A DNA stretch of 64,000 nt from Amanita rubescens (Eukaryota; Basidiomycota; Agaricomycetes; Agaricales; Amanitaceae). Under the pieces are notes generated by a model that was not told the DNA's origin, did no database searches, and worked only from the letters and a program-made list of their open reading frames with translations. Positions 58,459 to 64,000 of this stretch are shown here, one piece after another (the first letter of the stretch is position 1; every line of letters begins with the position of its first letter). Where the stretch lies: the NCBI GenBank assembly GCA_015039365.1, contig WION01000201.1, positions 36,746 to 100,745 of the forward strand. The letters run 5' to 3'. Position numbers and translations under genes: made by a program.

Positions 58459-61047
58459 TCATGAATAACTCAACTGGTTATCGATTTGTGCCTGAGTTAG
58501 TGAAGACATCACTTGACTCGCGGTGACCTCATCATGTCCCCCACTATAACCCCCTTGTTGCCCCACCCCCACGCTTTGCACAGCACCCATACTCGAGTTC
58601 CCATTCAAAGCCATGCCAACGGTGTTGGGTCCCAATCTGTCTGTGTTCATGTGTGGTTGAGAAGCTGACATGCATCCTGTAAAACATAACCGTAGAAGCA
58701 TAAGCGAAACGTACCAGACATCCCCGCCATAGAATGAGGATTTGATCGCTGCAGTAACCGTCCGATCAGGTAATCCCTTTGCTCGGGCGGGAGTCGTTGT
58801 AATTGAGCCAATACCTGTGCACTATTTAGGGATCCAGTGGAGGGTGCGGCTGGAAGAGGCTTGGGCATTTCTGGAATACCTGTTACGGGGAAAACCGCGC
58901 CCAAGAGGCTTTGATTGCTGACTGGGAAGACCAATATGTTGTTTTCTTGACCTCCTGATGGTAGGGTCCAACCAGCCACGGCAAACTAACATTGCATGAA
59001 GATCCGTATTATACTCCAAGAACTGAATCACCCTTACCACTTTCCTCGTCGTCAATAGCTGTATGAGAGAGGCGTAATATTGTTCATTTGTAGGGTCTGC
59101 GGATTCAGGCTGATGCTGGAAGCGACATATGACGGGCTTAAATCGCATGATCCATTCTTTGAGTTCTTGCAAGGAAGCGGTAGGCTCGGGCGTTGGTACA
59201 AGAGTCATTATCGACGGCCATGTATCAGCGCGACTTCATATTGGTTAGGATATGCTGCGCCCCGAACTATCTTCAAGACCCACCATTCAGCAACATTCTG
59301 AGACAGTGCAACTACCTTTGCTCGGCATTCTTTTTTACCTGTCGATCCAACACCATTCCAGATCAGTTGACCTTGCCAGACAGGGAAGGTGTTGGTAGTT
59401 TGTTGTCCGCGCTGCAAATTGGCCGCTGGCTGAGGTCGCAAGTGCCCAGGAATTGCATTCTGCACTTGCACCATCTGTCCTGTGGCACCCTGCATTTGTC
59501 GCATTCGTCGTTCCTGCTCTAAAACCGGATTGATTGGCGCCTTGTACGGAATCTCAGGCACCGCGCTCTGACCTACTTCTACCTCTATGCCATCAGACGA
59601 ATGGGGATGTGTGGTATGAAAATCAAGATTTTGCGAGTGGGGAGCCGCTTTCTCTTTCCCGCTCTTCTGCTGCAGGGACGAGGAAGGATCCTGCTGACTA
59701 GGCAGTGGATCAGCCACAGTCGGTTTGTTACCCGCGGCCTGAAGTGCGCTCGATGATTGCATAAATTCATATAGTCGCCTGTGAAAGTTCGCTAAAAAGT
59801 CTTTCTGCTGCTTCCAATCTGACGATAGCTTTTCAACCATTTGTGTATTCCCTGCCCTTCGAGCTTCTGAAATGTTGGCCTCAAGCCCACGAATTTTATC
59901 CTCCAACGAATGCATTTTCGTGTTCAGCACCGCAATCGTATGCTGTGCTGCGCCCTGGGCATTGGAGGTACGTTGCGACGGTTCGATATGGCTTTGTTGC
60001 GCTGATCCAATACCGCTTGGCTGTGGCGGCGATGCTTCTGGCTTGTTACTTGAAAGCCTAGGCCGCTTGGATTCGGGAGTTTTGTCCAAATCACTGGCAC
60101 GTTTTGCGGGTGTGGTTTTTGGTTCTGTGGATGTCGGACTGATGCACCCTCTTCAAACGATGAACGCACCTTCTAGCATTGGGATTCCAGTGAGTAATAC
60201 CATGTGCGGAGCTCGGACAGAGAACCATGGCTTTGACTCTGTTCGCGATTGTTGCAACTGGATATGGTTTCAAGCGCGGCTAGAAACACGATAATGGAAC
60301 GTACTGCTGAGTGCAAAGAGCTAAATTGATGTATACGACCGTTGAGCGTGATAACGTTGTAGGTTACGTTCCTCTGTACTTGCGGTTAGGATGTCATGAC
60401 GGAAGGTATATAAAAACTAAACCTTTTGGTATTCTGAAGGAAGGGAATCCCAGGTAGTACGATCCAAGGATGCACTCTCATTCCATCGTGGATATTGAGA
60501 AGCATCAGGGGGGAAAGCAGCAACATGGATAACAAAGTTGGAAGCCATTCGACCTTTCCTGGTCTGAGAGGTCTCATGCATGATATCAAACAACTAGGGT
60601 GTTCGAAAATTACGTATGGGAGAGTGATCAGCTGGTCAGATACGCACTTCCAAGGCCGCGATATGAGCCTCAAGGGCCGCCATGCCCTTATCACCCCCGG
60701 TATTCGCTTGACCAAAGCCTAGTTTCCCGGGAGAATCTTTCATTTCCTTGAATACAAGTTGATGGTCGACAAAGAAGCGCTTGCACAGTAGAGGTGAATG
60801 CGGCATATCCCCGGGCCCATAGGTGACGAAGGCAACCCGCATCTGCGGGTGCAGGTCATACATCACAGCAGATAGAGTGTATTGAGGTACATACCCTTGC
60901 AGAATATGCATCAGCTAGACGCTTCAGGATTAATGTAAGGTAATCTTTAAGAATGGGACCCCATTGCTGATATACTGAAAGAGAAGATTCAATGACGAAC
61001 GCTACCGCAGGGATGGTCTCTTGAGTAGCGTCTCCAGGCCCAGTCAT
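58459..61047 (-). CDS. MED25: Mediator subunit 25-like protein
   Basis: Start ATG 61047 (MTGPGDATQETIPAVAFVIE). The first exons form the Med25 von Willebrand A domain: VYQQWGPILKDYLTLILKRL, RVAFVTYGPGDMPHSPLLCK, GFGQANTGGDKGMAALEAHI, FDIMHETSQTRKGRMASNF. A nuclear basic stretch (DKTPESKRPRL) and a coiled coil (HSLEDKIRGLEANISEARRA) follow. The C-terminal half has an ACID/PTOV-like domain (PVWQGQLIWNGVGSTGKKE; IQLLTTRKV; AGWTLPSGGQENNILVFPV), then LQRLPPEQRDYLIGRLLQRS and a Gly/Ser/Gln tail to TGA 58459. It would link activators to RNA polymerase II. Exon joins are by eye. Med25 is absent from many ascomycetes, so a profile search is worthwhile. Confidence 0.78.
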
Positions 61048-61110
61048 GGCAGGGGTGGATAATACAACTATGTATTATTAACTAATCTAACACAACACCG
61101 ACCATCAACC
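61048..61110. promoter_or_regulatory. Divergent promoter, MED25/ZNF830-like
   Basis: 63 bp separate the two start codons. The stretch is AT-rich around TATGTATTATTAACTAATC. Confidence 0.5.
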
Positions 61111-61845
61111 ATGGCAGACGCACGTACGCTCCTTAGAGCAAAAAGACAGGAAGCCCGCATATCACATCGGTATGCTGCTTACAATCCCAGTGGGCAATTG
61201 CGATGCACTGCTTGTGGAATTGCAATCAAACATGCTTCCGCTTGGGAGGGGCATTTAGGAAGCAAAGCACATCGCACTTCGGTTGCACGGCTCAGAGCTG
61301 AAGAGGAGCTAAATCAACCAGAACGGCCCTTGAAAAGGCAAACACCCGATACTGAAGACACTGGTGATATCTCATTGAAGAAAAGGAAGTTGGGGGAGAC
61401 AGCACATGCACTACCAGCAGACTTTTTCTCGCAGCCGAGAGACGCTTCTCCGATCGAGGTTGAGAGTGAGAATGAGAATGTGGAAGTCAAGCCAACTGCC
61501 GGTACCTCTGCAGACCTGGAGCTTGAATACAAGCGTTTTCAACGCGAGCTTTTGACGCTACCAGACCCACTCGAAGCGTACGAACGCGCAACAGTCGTTG
61601 CTGAAGCGCAACTAATACCAGAGGAATCCCAGGAGGGATTCCCGGCAGAGATTGCGACGGAAGCACATCCGAATGCGCAGAAAGAGGAAGAACGGAGGAG
61701 GGATGAAGATGAAAGGGAGTTGATTTTGGATAGATTATTGGACGAGGAGAGAGCGCAAGAGGACGCCGACATGCGAGTTGACCTCATGAAAAAGCGACTA
61801 GAAGCAGTCAAAAGAAAACGACAGCAGCGCATGTCTACAGAATAA
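61111..61845 (+). CDS. ZNF830/CCDC16-like zinc finger protein
   Basis: A single-exon 244-residue protein starting MADARTLLRAKRQEARISHR. It has one C2H2 finger, CTACGIAIKHASAWEGHLGS then KAHRTS, of the U1-like/matrin type. A nuclear basic cluster (LKKRKLG) and a C-terminal coiled coil (ERRRDEDERELILDRLLDEE, then MKKRLEAVKRKRQQR) follow. Length, finger position and coiled coil match ZNF830, a spliceosome-associated protein. No intron is needed, unlike its neighbours. Its stop is 25 bp from the COX10 stop. Confidence 0.85.
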   Translation: MADARTLLRAKRQEARISHRYAAYNPSGQLRCTACGIAIKHASAWEGHLGSKAHRTSVARLRAEEELNQPERPLKRQTPDTEDTGDISLKKRKLGETAHALPADFFSQPRDASPIEVESENENVEVKPTAGTSADLELEYKRFQRELLTLPDPLEAYERATVVAEAQLIPEESQEGFPAEIATEAHPNAQKEEERRRDEDERELILDRLLDEERAQEDADMRVDLMKKRLEAVKRKRQQRMSTE

Positions 61846-61870
61846 TTAGTGTATGTATTCTGCTACCCAT

Positions 61871-63001
61871 CTAGTCATCTTTTTCTAATTCGTCTTTAGA
61901 AGCATTTTCGGCGTTTGAAAGACCCATCCATTGCAACCAGTCCATTCCTTGTTTATGCACCATCATGAGCCCCAGAATCACTGGCAAATACCATATGCTA
62001 TGATAGAACAGTGTCTTTGCTTCAGATTCCCCGCCTCGTCTCCAAAACCTCCATGCAGCCCGAACGCAAATGACGTTTGGCAGTAAAGCAGTTATTGCAA
62101 AGGTCCATGTTGTCAGCCCAGATAGTGGGGCGAGAACGCAACATATAGGAACAAGCAAAAGGGCGTGACGCAGGGACACGAGCGCATTTTTAGATGGATT
62201 AATGACTGATAACATGTGGCAGCCCGCCTGTGCGTAGGATCCTCGCACGAGATGTGATAGCGGATTAAAATGAGGGAACTGCCAGCTGAATAGAAGCATG
62301 GACAAGGTAAGCGGGGCAAGAATGTCACCGGACGGATATGCAACTGTAAATGAGATGTCAACATAGGACCAGCTCGTTGCTTGACAAAGAAAGAAATTAC
62401 ATGATAGAGCCTGAGCATCACAGGCAGTCCAACCCATGAGAGGGGGGATTGCCCCAACAACGGAGCCAACCCAGGTATTGAGGGGCGACTTTCTTTTCAT
62501 CCAAGTGTAGACACCTGCGTAAAGTGCGATATTAGATATGCCGAGAATGGCCGTTGTAGGGTTGACGGTCCAAAGAAGAGCTGGGCCGACAATGCCTGTG
62601 ACGGCTGCGAAGCCTGTGGCATGCAAAGAAGAGATGGCGCGACGGACGAGTGGCCTTGATCTTGTCCTGGCCATCTGTGCATCAAATGGGATTTCTTGGA
62701 GCTGGTTAAGGGTATTGGCGGAAGCGGAACAGAGTGCTGTGCCGAGTGCGGTGGATAAAAGAACTGGGAGAGTTGCTGGGGAAGGAGAAAGGGCGACGCC
62801 GGACATGGCGGAGAGTACGACAAGGACTGAGAGTTTTGATTTTGAAAGTTGGAGATACGAGTCGAGCAGGCGACCAGTGACGGGCTTGTATAGGGATACG
62901 GAGGGTAGGGGCTGTGAGCGGGCGGAAATCCTAAGCCATTGAGCATTATGAGAAAAGAATGAGAGTGCGAGTGTCGGTCGTTGAACGAGTGGTCTCAGCA
63001 T
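61871..63001 (-). CDS. COX10: Protoheme IX farnesyltransferase, mitochondrial (heme O synthase)
   Basis: Start ATG 63001 with a basic, Ser-rich mitochondrial targeting region. UbiA prenyltransferase features: YLQLSKSKLSVLVVLSAMSG, then the Asp-rich prenyl-diphosphate site region (SANTLNQLQEIPFDAQMART, RSRPLVRR), SPLNTWVGSVVGAIPPLMGW, and the second motif WQFPHFNPLSHLVRGSYAQA. Several membrane helices follow, with ALLLVPICCVLAPLSG near the end. A 57-nt segment at about 62345-62401 (GTAATTTC...TTTACAG) is a probable intron that is a multiple of three and free of stops, so the genomic frame reads straight through. It farnesylates heme B for cytochrome oxidase. Confidence 0.95.
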   Translation of the reverse strand: MLRPLVQRPTLALSFFSHNAQWLRISARSQPLPSVSLYKPVTGRLLDSYLQLSKSKLSVLVVLSAMSGVALSPSPATLPVLLSTALGTALCSASANTLNQLQEIPFDAQMARTRSRPLVRRAISSLHATGFAAVTGIVGPALLWTVNPTTAILGISNIALYAGVYTWMKRKSPLNTWVGSVVGAIPPLMGWTACDAQALSCNFFLCQATSWSYVDISFTVAYPSGDILAPLTLSMLLFSWQFPHFNPLSHLVRGSYAQAGCHMLSVINPSKNALVSLRHALLLVPICCVLAPLSGLTTWTFAITALLPNVICVRAAWRFWRRGGESEAKTLFYHSIWYLPVILGLMMVHKQGMDWLQWMGLSNAENASKDELEKDD

Positions 63002-63079
63002 CGTCGCTCATCACAGCCAACGTCGCCGACAATAGTCGGACTTTTAAATTATATATCCCACGCTCTCTTCTCTTCCGCA
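63002..63079. promoter_or_regulatory. Divergent promoter, COX10/U1-70K
   Basis: 78 bp separate the start codons. AAATTATATATCCC lies in the middle and may be a TATA-like element for the plus-strand gene. Confidence 0.45.
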
Positions 63080-64000
63080 ATGCCAGGTACTCACCTCCTT
63101 CCCCCAAATCTCCTCAAGCTCTTCTCTCCTCGTCCTCCTCTCCCATATTCTAGACCTGTCTCCAGAGACATAGACCGCGTAAAGAGTAAGAATGTAGGCG
63201 GTGTCGGTGCTGTCCTCGCAGTCATCAGGGAGTCAAGCACCCAGTCTCTCATTGCAGGAAATGGCGAAAACATGGAGGAAGGAGAGGAACCCGCATTCAC
63301 TCTCGCAGAGGAGGTCAAACGTCAGATCAGGCGAGAGGAGCGCAGAGCAAAAAAAGCAGAAGACTTCAAAATAGCAAAGGAGACATGTTCGTCTTCTTCC
63401 CGTTGCCACCCCCCCGCTTCTTATTTACTTACGCCCAATAGATAAACCTGCAGATGACTCAGAAGCTATCGGGGACCCTTATAAGACGCTTTTTATTTCG
63501 AGACTGGTCCGTGCCACCCACTCCATTTTCACTTTTTCCTGACGGGCGACTATTAGCATAAAAGTGCGACGGAAACAGACCTCCGTCGAGATTTCGAGGG
63601 ATACGGAACTATTGAGCGTGTACGAGTCGTCCGCGATAAAAAAGGGCGCAGTCGAGGCTATGCATTTATCGTCTATGAGCGCGAACGTGACATGAAAGGT
63701 TGGTACAATGTTTCATTCATTCCTGTAACGTTTGACACATGAACTTTATTAGCCGCCTACAAAGAATCAGACGGATTACATATCATGGGGAAACGAATAT
63801 TAGTCGATGTTGAACGTGGCCGTACGGTCAGAGGCTGGAAGCCCCGCAGACTAGGCGGCGGGTTGGGAGGACGGCCAAAACGACAAGAAGTTGTCCCAGC
63901 AGCAGCAGCAGCAGCACCTCCTCCACCACGAACTTTCCGTGGCGGCTTTGGTGGTGGAGGGAGGGGAGGCGGATTCAGAGGTGGAGCAAGAGGTGGATTT
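63080..64000 (+). CDS. SNRNP70: U1 snRNP 70 kDa protein, 3' end beyond the window
   Basis: Starts [20 protein letters not shown], the U1-70K N-terminus that contacts the U1 particle, then [20 protein letters not shown]. After introns come [11 protein letters not shown] (RNP2) and [28 protein letters not shown] (RNP1), [20 protein letters not shown], then [14 protein letters not shown] and a Gly/Arg-rich tail cut by the window end. It binds U1 snRNA loop I and helps define 5' splice sites. Introns are short, for example 63388-63440 and the one ending just before 63560. Confidence 0.95.

Overview
The window is nuclear DNA of a filamentous basidiomycete, most likely an Agaricomycete. Host genes are split by introns of roughly 48-60 nt with GT...AG ends. 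The gene content is eukaryotic and fungal (DUF1748, UBA4, APC10, COX10, U1-70K), and the left two thirds is a deep nest of fungal transposable elements (TEs) of the kind seen in repeat-rich mushroom genomes. The species cannot be named from the sequence alone.

Bases 1 to about 45,400 are a TE graveyard with no intact host gene. From left to right it holds: scattered copies of one long terminal repeat family (here LTR-A) and two TA-target inverted-repeat elements; a Tc1/mariner element (8609-10214) nested in such an element; a 1.4 kb gag-only copia element (10776-12218); a young 8.1 kb copia element (13326-21427, TSD AGCAC) inserted exactly into the RNase H gene of an older copia; fragments that look like TET/JBP-type dioxygenases; and an old copia relic (26974-43400) split by a 13.5 kb hAT transposon (28544-42054, 8-bp TSD). 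The hAT element is itself split by a young chromodomain Ty3/gypsy element (29285-37781, TSD CTTAC).

At least ten coding breaks in six of these elements are TGA codons where CGA (arginine) is expected. This points to C-to-T decay at CpG rather than random drift.

Bases 45,477 to 64,000 are a dense island of twelve housekeeping genes: DUF1748 mitochondrial protein, eIF4B, DEAD-box helicase Dbp2, a DDT-WHIM-PHD chromatin protein, APC10, UBA4, a UBX-domain protein, a PITH-domain protein, Mediator subunit 25, a ZNF830-like zinc finger protein, COX10 and U1-70K (cut by the window end). Neighbours are 20-350 bp apart and several share divergent promoters.

The most unusual signal is in the two young LTR retrotransposons. 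Both carry a long reading frame upstream of, or continuous with, gag that contains no ATG in any frame of the sense strand: about 990 nt in the gypsy element and about 630 nt in the copia element. The first ATG in each stretch is that of gag. This resembles the AUG-free leader ORFs some plant pararetroviruses use for leaky scanning, and suggests non-AUG or splice-supplied initiation. The gypsy element also shows a self-priming PBS complementary to its own predicted mRNA 5' end, a GGGTTTT frameshift heptamer at the gag stop, and an extra third ORF after the chromodomain.
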